A DNA stretch of 47,795 nucleotides from an uncultured Bacteroidales bacterium (GTDB lineage: Bacteria > Bacteroidota > Bacteroidia > Bacteroidales > Bacteroidaceae). Positions 41,054-47,795 of this stretch are shown one piece after another. The position numbers and the translations under genes are program-made. Position 1 is the first letter of the stretch; each line of letters begins with the position of its first letter. The stretch spans positions 1 to 47,795 of the forward strand of contig CADAGX010000020.1 in assembly GCA_902787575.1 (NCBI GenBank), in the 5' to 3' direction. The notes beneath the pieces were generated by a model. That model was not told where the DNA came from, ran no database searches, and saw nothing but the letters and a program-made list of their open reading frames with translations.

Positions 41054-42547
41054 ATGGCAAATCTGAAGTCATTGGCCAAGGACACGGCCATCTACGGTCT
41101 GTCGAGCATCGTTGCCCGATTCATCAACTACCTGTTGGTGCCCATTCAGACGGCCCGTTTTGCTGCCTCGGGCGGCGAGTATGGAGTCATCACCAATGTC
41201 TATGCCTACGTCTCCATCCTCGTTATCCTGCTGACATTTGGCATGGAGACCACCTTCTTCCGCTTTATGAGCCGCGAAGGCGAGCAGCCAGAGCGCATCT
41301 ACTCCACCACGTTGCGGATGCTTGCCTTCACGTCGCTGGCCTCCATCGCCGTGGTGCTGACCCTGTTGCAACCCATTGCTGCCGCTGTGGGTTATGCCGA
41401 CCATCCCGAGTACGTGGGCGTGATGTACGTCACCGTGGCCGTGGATGCCTTCATGGCCATTCCCTTTGCCTATCTACGCTACCAGCACAGGCCTGTGAAG
41501 TTTGCCACACTGAAGATTTTCAATATCCTGCTCAACATCCTGCTTAACATCCTCTATCTTATTGTGCTGCCCAAACTGCGGCTCAATCCCTTTGGCATCT
41601 ACGACGAGCAGTTCACGCTTGATGTGGCCTTTGTCTTCTATATCAACCTTGTCTGCACGCTCTGTACTCTGCTGCTTCTCTGGAAGGAACTGCGCGGTTT
41701 CCGCTTCGGTTTCGACGGTGCAGCCTGCCGGCGAATGCTCGGTTACACGTGGCCGTTGCTCGTCATGGGCGTGGCAGGACAGCTCAATCAGGCCGCCTCG
41801 CAGATTCTTTTCCCGCGATTCTACGACGGTCCGCTTGCCGAAGCCCGCACACAACTGGGCATCTACGGCGCCTGCATCAAGATAGCCATGATTATGGTAA
41901 TGATAACTCAGGCCTTCCGCTTTGCCTACGAGCCTTTTGTCTTCGGCAAGTCGAAGGACAAGGACAACCGCGAGACGTATGCACAGGCCATGAAGTTCTA
42001 CATCATCTTCACGCTGCTGGCTTTCCTCTGCGTCATGGGCTACATAGAGGTGCTGAAGTTTGTCATCGGACGGAGCTATTGGGAAGGGCTGCGTGTGGTG
42101 CCTATCGTCATGGCCGCTGAGATTATGTTCGGTGTGTTCTTCAACCTCTCGTTCTGGTACAAACTCACCGACCGCACCATCTGGGGTGCCTACTTCTCGG
42201 GTATCGGTGCCGTGGTGCTTATAGCCATCGACGTGCTCTTCATCCCACGCTTCAGCTACATGGCCTGTGCGTGGGCCGGATTTGCCGCCTATGCCACCTC
42301 GATGCTACTGTCGTACTTCATTGGCCAGCACTATTACAAAATAGATTATCCGCTTCGAGACATCGCACTCTACGTTGCTCTGGCAGCCGTCCTAACGGCC
42401 CTGATGCTATATGGCTCGCACCACCTGCCCATGTGGGCGCAGTTGGCTTGCAACACCGCCTACATCGTAGCCTTCTTGGCTTACATCGTCAGACGCGACC
42501 TGCCGCTCTCGTCGCTCCCCGTGGTAGGAAAGTATTTCAGAAAGTGA
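41054..42547 (+). CDS. Polysaccharide flippase (MOP/Wzx-like)
   Basis: 497 aa with about 14 hydrophobic helices. It has the N-terminal pattern of oligosaccharide flippases ('SLAKDTAIYGLSSIVARFINYLLVPI', 'YGVITNVYAYVSILVILLTFGMETTFFRFM'), and 'MRAL'-type core helices with few charges, then 'WPLLVMGVAGQLNQAASQILFP' and C-terminal helices ending in 'PLSSLPVVGKYFRK'. Such proteins move lipid-linked oligosaccharides for O-antigen, capsule or exopolysaccharide across the inner membrane. No glycosyltransferase or polymerase gene is next to it, so it is not in a visible polysaccharide locus. Confidence 0.9.
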   Translation: MANLKSLAKDTAIYGLSSIVARFINYLLVPIQTARFAASGGEYGVITNVYAYVSILVILLTFGMETTFFRFMSREGEQPERIYSTTLRMLAFTSLASIAVVLTLLQPIAAAVGYADHPEYVGVMYVTVAVDAFMAIPFAYLRYQHRPVKFATLKIFNILLNILLNILYLIVLPKLRLNPFGIYDEQFTLDVAFVFYINLVCTLCTLLLLWKELRGFRFGFDGAACRRMLGYTWPLLVMGVAGQLNQAASQILFPRFYDGPLAEARTQLGIYGACIKIAMIMVMITQAFRFAYEPFVFGKSKDKDNRETYAQAMKFYIIFTLLAFLCVMGYIEVLKFVIGRSYWEGLRVVPIVMAAEIMFGVFFNLSFWYKLTDRTIWGAYFSGIGAVVLIAIDVLFIPRFSYMACAWAGFAAYATSMLLSYFIGQHYYKIDYPLRDIALYVALAAVLTALMLYGSHHLPMWAQLACNTAYIVAFLAYIVRRDLPLSSLPVVGKYFRK

Positions 42548-42591
42548 CAAAAACCTTAAATATTAACCCTAAACCAAAATTCTTAAGCCTT

Positions 42592-43968
42592 ATGAACAAA
42601 AAGCAAAGCAAAGTTTCACAAGCCGAGAAGAACACAATGTCGCGTCGCGACTTCCTGACCACTGCCGCCACAGGCATTGCCGGTTTTATGATTCTTCCCA
42701 GTTTTACGGTAGATGGCGTCCGCGTGGCTCCCAGCGACCGTGTGGTACTCGGATTTGTGGGTCTCGGTCAGCAGGGCTGCAGCGATTTCCGCAGTTTTAC
42801 ACAGTGCCCGGGTGTGCAGGTGGCAGCCTGCTGCGATGTGGACAGCATCAAGCGCGAACGTTTCCGTCGCTACGTTACCAAGTGGCAGAAGGAGAAGTCC
42901 ATGCCTATCCGCTGCGACGTTTACGAAGAGTACGAGCGTCTGCTCGAGCGTAAGGACATCGATGCCATAGAGATAGCCACTCCCGACCACTGGCATGCAC
43001 TCGTTGCCATTCACTCGTTGCAAGCCGGTAAGGACGTTTACGTGCAGAAGCCCCTGGCATACACCATCACCGAGGGTCTGGCCGTGCAGCGCGCCGTTCG
43101 TGCCAACAACCGCATCCTGCAGATGGGCAGCCAGCAGCGCAGCAGCAAGGAGTTCCAGACGGCCATTGCACTGGTGCAGAGCGGAGCGCTGGGCGATATC
43201 AAGGAGATTTATTGCCGCGTGGGCGATCCTCCAAAGCCACTCGACCTGCCCGAGATGCCCGTGCCCGACAACCTGAACTTCAACCTTTGGATGGGTCCGC
43301 TCAACAATCCCAAGATTCACTATCATTCCGACCTCTGCCCCGTGGTGACACTCGACCCCGACCAGAACGAGAAACTCTGGGGTGCATGGCGATGGTACGA
43401 GGAGACAGGCAACGGTTATCCTGCCGACTGGGGAGCTCACATGTATGACATCGCTCAGGCCGCCATCGGTATGGACGGACTGGGACCGGTGGAGTTCATC
43501 CCGAAAGGCTACAACGGCGCCGAGTGGGGAACCATGCGTTATGCCAACGGCATCATCATGCAGGAGCGTCCTTACACCGACGACAAGGAGGCTCGCGGCA
43601 TCAAGTTTATCGGCGACAAGGGCTGGCTCAAGGTGGCACGCGGCTACATCGAGTGCTCCGACAGCAAGTTGCTGAAGAAGCAGCAAGAGCAAATCTCTGC
43701 GGGACAGTACGAAGTGAGCGCTCCGCACATGCAGAATTTCATCGACGCCGTGCGCGAGCACAAAGACCCCATCGCACCGATCGAGTACGGTTGCAGTACT
43801 AACACGCTGTGCTGCCTCTTCAACATCGCTCGCGAGCTGAAGCGCCCTGTGAAGTGGAATCCAGCTACGCTCAGCTTCGGCGACGACAAGGAAGCATTCG
43901 CACATCGTCTCTACTATTACGACTATCGTCGTCCGTACTCCCTGCCCTATCTCGAGCGTCGTGGATAA
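42592..43968 (+). CDS. Tat-exported Gfo/Idh/MocA-family oxidoreductase
   Basis: 458 aa from ATG 42592; a second in-frame ATG directly precedes the Tat motif 'SRRDFLTTAATGIAGFMILPS' (residues 17-37). NAD(P)-binding 'VVLGFVGLGQQGCSDFRSF' (about 52-70), 'QVAACCDVDSIKRERF', 'DAIEIATPDHWHALVAIHSLQAGKDVYVQKPLAYTITEG' (with the family's EKP motif as QKP), and a C-terminal substrate domain containing 'WYEETGNGYPADWGAHMYDIAQAAIG'. Such exported enzymes often act as sugar or glycan modifying oxidoreductases or hydrolases with tightly bound NAD(H). It is first in a row with a GDPD, ribokinase and a permease. Confidence 0.9.
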   Translation: MNKKQSKVSQAEKNTMSRRDFLTTAATGIAGFMILPSFTVDGVRVAPSDRVVLGFVGLGQQGCSDFRSFTQCPGVQVAACCDVDSIKRERFRRYVTKWQKEKSMPIRCDVYEEYERLLERKDIDAIEIATPDHWHALVAIHSLQAGKDVYVQKPLAYTITEGLAVQRAVRANNRILQMGSQQRSSKEFQTAIALVQSGALGDIKEIYCRVGDPPKPLDLPEMPVPDNLNFNLWMGPLNNPKIHYHSDLCPVVTLDPDQNEKLWGAWRWYEETGNGYPADWGAHMYDIAQAAIGMDGLGPVEFIPKGYNGAEWGTMRYANGIIMQERPYTDDKEARGIKFIGDKGWLKVARGYIECSDSKLLKKQQEQISAGQYEVSAPHMQNFIDAVREHKDPIAPIEYGCSTNTLCCLFNIARELKRPVKWNPATLSFGDDKEAFAHRLYYYDYRRPYSLPYLERRG

Positions 43969-44012
43969 GTCGCACCCGAGTTGCGAAGTTTAAACATTTG
44001 TGTAATCTCGTT

Positions 44013-44042
44013 CCTCTCCTTCGGCACAGACCGAGGGAGAGG
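44013..44042. promoter_or_regulatory. Intergenic stem-loop before the GDPD gene
   Basis: CCTCTCCTTCGG (44013-44024) pairs with CCGAGGGAGAGG (44031-44042). No T-run follows; it may act as an RNA-processing or partial termination signal in the operon, or be a repeat relative of the CCCCTCTCC hairpins. Confidence 0.5.
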
Positions 44043-44061
44043 ACATTTACGGAAATAAAAA

Positions 44062-44964
44062 ATGAAGAAGACATTCCTCTTTATGCTTGCACTGCTGCTC
44101 AGCGGTATGCTGCAAGCCACAGACCGCGCCACCAAGCTGCGCGAGAATCTGTTCAACAACCCCAAGTACGTCACCGTAGTGGCTCACCGCGGCGACTGGC
44201 GTAGTGCACCCGAAAACTCACTTCAGGCCTTCCAGAACTGCATCGACATGGGAGTGGATATGGTGGAGCTCGACCTGAAGCGCACCAGCGACGGCGTGCT
44301 CGTTATCATGCACGACAAGACACTCGACCGCTGCACCAACGGTAAAGGCAAGGTCAGCGACCACACCTATGCCGAGATACAGCAACTCTTCCTTAAACCC
44401 CAGCACGGAGCATCCCTCACGCGGCACAAAGTTCCCACGCTGGAGGAAGCACTCAACCTGTGCAAAGGAAAGATTCTAATCAACATCGACCAGGGATACA
44501 ACTATTTCAAGGAAGCCTATGAAATCATGCAGCGCACCGGCACCACCGAACAGGTAATCATCAAGTCCGGCAAGTCGGCCGAGCAGGTAATGCAGGAGAA
44601 TGCCGACGTGGTGAAGAATACCATCTACATGCCCATCGTGCAAGTCGATGCCGCCGATGCAGAAAAGGTAATCAACGAAAACCTCACCCTGAAGCCCGTG
44701 GCCATAGAATGCTGCTTCAAGACCTACAATCAGGACGTGGAAGCACGCCTCCGCCAGATTCGCGAAGCAGGCGTCAAAGTGTGGATCAACAGCATCTGGG
44801 GTTCGCTCTGTGCCTATCACGACGACGACCGCGCCGTGGAGATGAACGAGCCCGACGAGGCTTGGGGTTGGATTCTCGACCGCGGAGCCACCCTCATCCA
44901 GACCGACCGTCCCGAGGCCATCATCCAGTATCTCAAGAAAAAGAAACTGCACAAGCTGAAATAA
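44062..44964 (+). CDS. Glycerophosphodiester phosphodiesterase family protein, exported
   Basis: 300 aa with signal peptide ('FLFMLALLLSGMLQAT'). GDPD catalytic set: H42-R43 and E51 in 'VAHRGDWRSAPENS', E69 and D71 in 'VELDLKRTSDGVLVIMHD', H84 in 'MHDKTLDR'. It hydrolyses phosphodiesters to sn-glycerol 3-phosphate or a related product, with Ca2+ or Mg2+, in the periplasm. The small insertion typical of this class (about 75-140) is present. Cleavage of a phosphodiester with a sugar or inositol head would give substrates to neighbouring ribokinase and permease. That link is inference. Confidence 0.93.
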   Translation: MKKTFLFMLALLLSGMLQATDRATKLRENLFNNPKYVTVVAHRGDWRSAPENSLQAFQNCIDMGVDMVELDLKRTSDGVLVIMHDKTLDRCTNGKGKVSDHTYAEIQQLFLKPQHGASLTRHKVPTLEEALNLCKGKILINIDQGYNYFKEAYEIMQRTGTTEQVIIKSGKSAEQVMQENADVVKNTIYMPIVQVDAADAEKVINENLTLKPVAIECCFKTYNQDVEARLRQIREAGVKVWINSIWGSLCAYHDDDRAVEMNEPDEAWGWILDRGATLIQTDRPEAIIQYLKKKKLHKLK

Positions 44965-44983
44965 GCCGCAGCACCTTCATTCC

Positions 44984-45011
44984 AAAGCCCTTCCCCGCAG
45001 GGAGGGGCTTT
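44984..45011. promoter_or_regulatory. Intergenic stem-loop before the ribokinase gene
   Basis: AAAGCCCTTCCC (44984) pairs with GGGAGGGGCTTT (ends 45011) over a CGCA-type loop. No T-run follows; role unknown. Confidence 0.5.
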
Positions 45012-45052
45012 GACTGTCCTATGGACGGCAAACAACACTATAGACAATAGAC

Positions 45053-45958
45053 ATGAAGAAGAGAATCGTAGTCATCGGCAGTTCGAATACGGACATGGTG
45101 ATGCGCGTGGAGGAATTTCCTCGCCCCGGAGAGACCATCATGGGCCACGGCTTTATGCAAAACCTTGGAGGCAAAGGGGCTAATCAGGCAGTTGCCTGCT
45201 CGCGTCTGGGCGGCGAAACGGCTTTCATTGGCAAACTGGGCAAGGACGCGTTGGGCGACAACACGCTGAAGCAACTGGCTTGCGAGCAGATAGACCTTTC
45301 GCATTTGACTCAAACGGAGGAGACGTCATCCGGCACCGCGTTTATCACCGTCAACGCTCATGGCGAGAACAGCATCATCGTGAATTCGGGAGCTAACTGG
45401 AAGCTCCGTCCCGAAGACATCGACGCGGCAGACCGCTTGTTACGCGATGCAGCATTGGTGCTGATGCAGCTCGAGACTCCCATTCCCACGCTGGTTTATG
45501 CCGCTCGTAAAGCACATTCATATGGTGCTCGCGTAGTGCTGAATCCTGCTCCGGCACCTCAGGAACCTCTGCCTGCGGAACTTCTGCAGAACGTGGACTT
45601 GCTGATTCTTAACGAGACGGAGGCGGAACAAATTGGCGGCATAGAGGTCAGCGACGACACGCTGAAACACTGCTTCCTCAGGCTTAACGAACTCGGTGTG
45701 AAGCAAGTAGTCATCACGCTGGGTTCCAAAGGCGCCGCAACCATTGTGGATGGCGAAGTCAGGACCGTGCCGGCACATAAAGTGGAAGCCGTCGATACCA
45801 CCGCAGCAGGCGACACCTTCTGTGGCGCTTTGTGCGTTGCTCTTTGCCAGGGAAAAGACATCACCGAGGCCATCCGCTTCGCATGTGCAGCCTCGGCCGT
45901 TACCGTCACTCGCATGGGAGCGCAGCAGAGCATTCCGTTTATCAGTGAAATCAAGTAA
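45053..45958 (+). CDS. rbsK: Ribokinase
   Basis: 301 aa PfkB-family sugar kinase; phosphorylates ribose at C5. N-terminal 'VVIGSSNTDMVMRVEEFPRPGETIMG', substrate motif 'LGGKGANQAVACSRLGG', the nucleotide-binding 'VVITLGSKGA', and the catalytic aspartate region 'VEAVDTTAAGDTFCGALCVAL' are all standard. 'LNPAPAPQ' and 'NETEAEQI' also match RbsK. It precedes a permease gene by 36 bp. In Bacteroides, kinase and permease are known partners in ribose and nucleoside use (rus-type loci), though the SusC/D part is not in this window. Confidence 0.95.
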   Translation: MKKRIVVIGSSNTDMVMRVEEFPRPGETIMGHGFMQNLGGKGANQAVACSRLGGETAFIGKLGKDALGDNTLKQLACEQIDLSHLTQTEETSSGTAFITVNAHGENSIIVNSGANWKLRPEDIDAADRLLRDAALVLMQLETPIPTLVYAARKAHSYGARVVLNPAPAPQEPLPAELLQNVDLLILNETEAEQIGGIEVSDDTLKHCFLRLNELGVKQVVITLGSKGAATIVDGEVRTVPAHKVEAVDTTAAGDTFCGALCVALCQGKDITEAIRFACAASAVTVTRMGAQQSIPFISEIK

Positions 45959-45994
45959 CAGAAGAAAACCAAACCGCAAGAACTGAAAGAAAAC

Positions 45995-47002
45995 ATGTAC
46001 ATCGTAAGTAGTTACACATTAGCCGTGGTGCTATGCTTCATCACAATGATTTGCTGGGGCTCGTGGGGTAACACCCAGAAGCTGGCAGCCAAGACTTGGC
46101 GTTACGAACTTTTCTATTGGGATTACGTCATTGGCATGGTGCTCTTTGCCGGTCTGCTTGGCCTGACAATGGGCAGCACGGGTGCCGAAGGCCGTCCTTT
46201 CCTCGATGACTTGTCGCAAGCCAGCCAAGACAGCGTGCTGATGGTCCTTTTGGGCGGCATCATTTTCAATGCCAGCAACATCCTGCTCTCGGCCAGTGTC
46301 TCGTTGGCCGGCATGAGCGTCGCATTTCCTTTGGGTGTAGGCATTGCACTCGTCTTGGGCGTCATCGTCAATTATCTGGGCATGCCCAGTGGCAATCCTC
46401 TTTTGCTCTTTCTAGGCGTGGCGCTGATAGTGATAGCCATCGTATGCAACGGCGTGGCATCGGGCCGCGTCAGCAACTCGGAGAAAGACCCGAGCCAGAA
46501 CCGGAAGGGCGTGCTGATAGCCATTGCAGCCGGCGTGCTGATGAGTCTGTTCTACAGATTTGTCGTAAAGGGTATGGATGTGGCCAACTTCCAACAGCCT
46601 GCCGCAGGAATGCTGACGCCCTACTCGGCCATCTTCATCTTCTCGCTGGGCGTGCTGGGCAGCAACTTCGTTTTCAATACACTGGTCATGAAGTTCCCCT
46701 TCGTGGGTGAGAAAGTTTCCTACGGAGCCTATTTCCGGGGCAGTGCCGCCACCCATCTGACGGGCATGCTCGGAGGCGCCATCTGGTGCCTCGGCACAGC
46801 CTTCAGCTACATCGCATCGGGCAAGGCCGGGCCAGCCATCTCGTATGCATTGGGGCAGGGTGCACCACTCATTGCTGCCCTGTGGGGCGTCTTCATTTGG
46901 AAGGAATTCAAGGGCGCCACTCGTCAAGTAAACGCCCTGTTGCGATTCATGTTCCTATTCTTTATTGTCGGCCTTGTGCTGATAATACTTGCCGGCAACT
47001 GA
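45995..47002 (+). CDS. GRP/ureide-permease-like sugar transporter
   Basis: 335 aa with about ten hydrophobic helices and no long soluble part. The opening 'CFITMICWGSWGNTQKLAAKTWRYELFYWDYVIGMVLF' is characteristic for the Bacteroidota permeases of the DMT superfamily that sit beside ribokinase genes. Further helices include 'VAFPLGVGIALVLGVIVNYLG' and 'SYALGQGAPLIAALWGVFIWKEFKGA'. Its position after ribokinase suggests uptake of ribose or a similar pentose across the inner membrane. Final function depends on the unseen remainder of the locus. Confidence 0.85.
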   Translation: MYIVSSYTLAVVLCFITMICWGSWGNTQKLAAKTWRYELFYWDYVIGMVLFAGLLGLTMGSTGAEGRPFLDDLSQASQDSVLMVLLGGIIFNASNILLSASVSLAGMSVAFPLGVGIALVLGVIVNYLGMPSGNPLLLFLGVALIVIAIVCNGVASGRVSNSEKDPSQNRKGVLIAIAAGVLMSLFYRFVVKGMDVANFQQPAAGMLTPYSAIFIFSLGVLGSNFVFNTLVMKFPFVGEKVSYGAYFRGSAATHLTGMLGGAIWCLGTAFSYIASGKAGPAISYALGQGAPLIAALWGVFIWKEFKGATRQVNALLRFMFLFFIVGLVLIILAGN

Positions 47003-47115
47003 GCGGGGAGCGAAATTCTGTAGTCCTGCAGCGTGGAATAACACATTATATTTTACGCGATTCGGTGCAGGGAATATGCTTGTCAAATTCCGTTCGTTGA
47101 GCTTTCCTCGCCACG

Positions 47116-47202
47116 TGTCATCCCGACGTTAGGAGGGATCTCTTTTTTGAAGGCTGCGCGATGCGTGAGATTCTTCCTCCGCTTCGCTCCCTCAGAATGA
47201 CA
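47116..47202. mobile_element. 87-bp MITE-like element (copy B)
   Basis: Ends TGTCATCCCGA and TCAGAATGACA as in copy A; the two copies differ at very few positions. Flanking homology (47066-47223) also includes the palindromic half-unit GGAATATGCTTGTCAAATTCCG. Confidence 0.8.
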
Positions 47203-47235
47203 CGGATGGGCTACATGCAAATTCCCGCGTCTTTT

Positions 47236-47267
47236 CTTGCATGTTTTGCTCGTTTAGTCTATCTTTG
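47236..47267 (+). promoter_or_regulatory. Orphan Bacteroidota promoter
   Basis: CTTG (47236-47239), 20 bp, TATCTTTG (47260-47267). No CDS follows on the plus strand; the next gene is on the opposite strand. It may drive a small RNA or be a relic of a lost gene. Confidence 0.55.
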
Positions 47268-47497
47268 CACTGCCCAATCGTTCTTTTTGAGGGCGGTGGG
47301 TCGAAGAATCTTATTGGATTACGAGGCTGAGGCACGTGTGCCTGTGGCCGAGTGAAAGGACGTTTACGAACGGAATCTTCTACTGTTGAATCTCGCAAAT
47401 TCTTAGTCTCAGAAGAAACGCAATCGTATCGTTCGCGTTGATGAAGTATGGTTACCTCAAACGCATCACTATATCACACTTTAGTTTCTGTCAGTTA

Positions 47498-47795
47498 TTA
47501 TTTATTGCCAGAAAAATATAGGGTTAATTTCGGGGACAATCGTCTTGCAAACATCAAAAGTAAAATACACAGAAATGCAGTCACAATCGGGGATATAATA
47601 TAACAAAAGCCTTCTTCAATACCTGTATTGCCAGGGATGATATAGTGTAACACTCTTCTAGTCAATCCCAAAGGAGAACCTATTAATGGAAAACCAACTC
47701 CATGGATTGCATAAATAAAAAAGCAGCTTGAAACTAACATCTTATTTGGCATGATGTTGTATTTGATAATACATCTTGAAGCGACAAAGAAAGCT
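47498..47795 (-). CDS. Acyltransferase-3 family membrane protein (N-terminus beyond window edge)
   Basis: Partial: the frame is open to the right edge and only the C-terminal ~98 residues are here. It shows the last helices of OafA/YrhL-type acyltransferases: 'SCFFIYAIHGVGFPLIGSPLG' (the sFfIYaxH pattern), then 'IISPIVTAFLCILLLMFARRLSPKLTLYFSG', ending a few residues later. These enzymes O-acylate sugars of surface polysaccharides. The gene is AT-rich. Identification rests on the C-terminal pattern and is moderately firm. Confidence 0.7.
   Translation of the reverse strand, partial: AFFVASRCIIKYNIMPNKMLVSSCFFIYAIHGVGFPLIGSPLGLTRRVLHYIIPGNTGIEEGFCYIISPIVTAFLCILLLMFARRLSPKLTLYFSGNK

Larger units (their letters stand above)
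47003..47497. other. 495-bp spacer with repeat and orphan promoter
   Basis: This holds a TGTAGG-type half palindrome (47066-47092), MITE copy B, a promoter (47236-47267) and about 230 bp after it without a credible gene. A short frame at 47161-47355 runs through the MITE and is not accepted. Confidence 0.65.

Noticed and set aside
47161-47355. 64-codon frame at the right end
   Set aside because: Begins inside MITE copy B and contains only repeat and promoter DNA.

Overview
The window looks like the chromosome of a Bacteroidota bacterium, most likely a Prevotella-like Bacteroidales. Start regions mostly lack Shine-Dalgarno sequences. Many genes carry the Bacteroidota promoter form TTTG-N19/20-TAnnTTTG. 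The content also fits: meso-diaminopimelate dehydrogenase, secreted glycan-degrading lipoproteins, a DUF4369-type thioredoxin-like lipoprotein, an M6 protease, and a sugar permease paired with ribokinase. Most of the window is GC-rich core DNA. The left 4 kb, the 33.0-35.6 kb spacers, the ORF6N gene and the right end are visibly AT-richer.

Left edge (1-3798, minus strand): three genes of a Wadjet anti-plasmid system, jetA-jetB-jetC, with jetC cut by the window edge and jetD presumably outside. Next come a small unknown protein and tRNA-Leu(CAA) with its own promoter and terminator, then an NfeD-like/flotillin membrane pair, a Nudix hydrolase and a DUF2975/HTH pair. From 8.2 to 13.8 kb, topA, aroK, speA and argB form a tight plus-strand run. 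From 13.9 to 20.5 kb there is a secreted degradation block: a GH78-like protein, then on the minus strand an operon of D-Ala-D-Ala dipeptidase, a GH18-ThuA fusion and a second ThuA protein, plus an M6 metalloprotease.

The middle (20.5-33 kb) holds yifB/comM, a Tat-exported metallophosphoesterase, a two-gene envelope lipoprotein operon, xerD, aroQ, an O-methyltransferase, a large clan-D-like glycosidase under an AraC regulator, and ddh. The stretch 33.0-35.65 kb carries only two small paralogous lipoproteins. The rest of it is repeat DNA: a 9/12-bp phased TTG tract, palindromic elements with a TGTAGG core, an 87-bp MITE-like element (second copy at 47.1 kb), and a ~320-bp dyad in which ten TGTAGG-type motifs are mirrored almost exactly about one centre.

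From 35.65 kb rightward: ctpA-like protease, ybeY and ruvB in one run; a 504-bp cassette with inverted 34/35-bp repeats around a frameshifted DUF559 endonuclease-like gene; a SpmAB-like membrane protein; an ORF6N protein; a polysaccharide flippase; a Gfo/Idh/MocA oxidoreductase, a glycerophosphodiester phosphodiesterase, ribokinase and a sugar permease (probably one catabolic unit). The window ends in an acyltransferase-3 gene cut by the edge. The most novel-looking signals are the mirrored TGTAGG array, the DUF559 inverted-repeat cassette and the dipeptidase/GH18-ThuA/ThuA operon.
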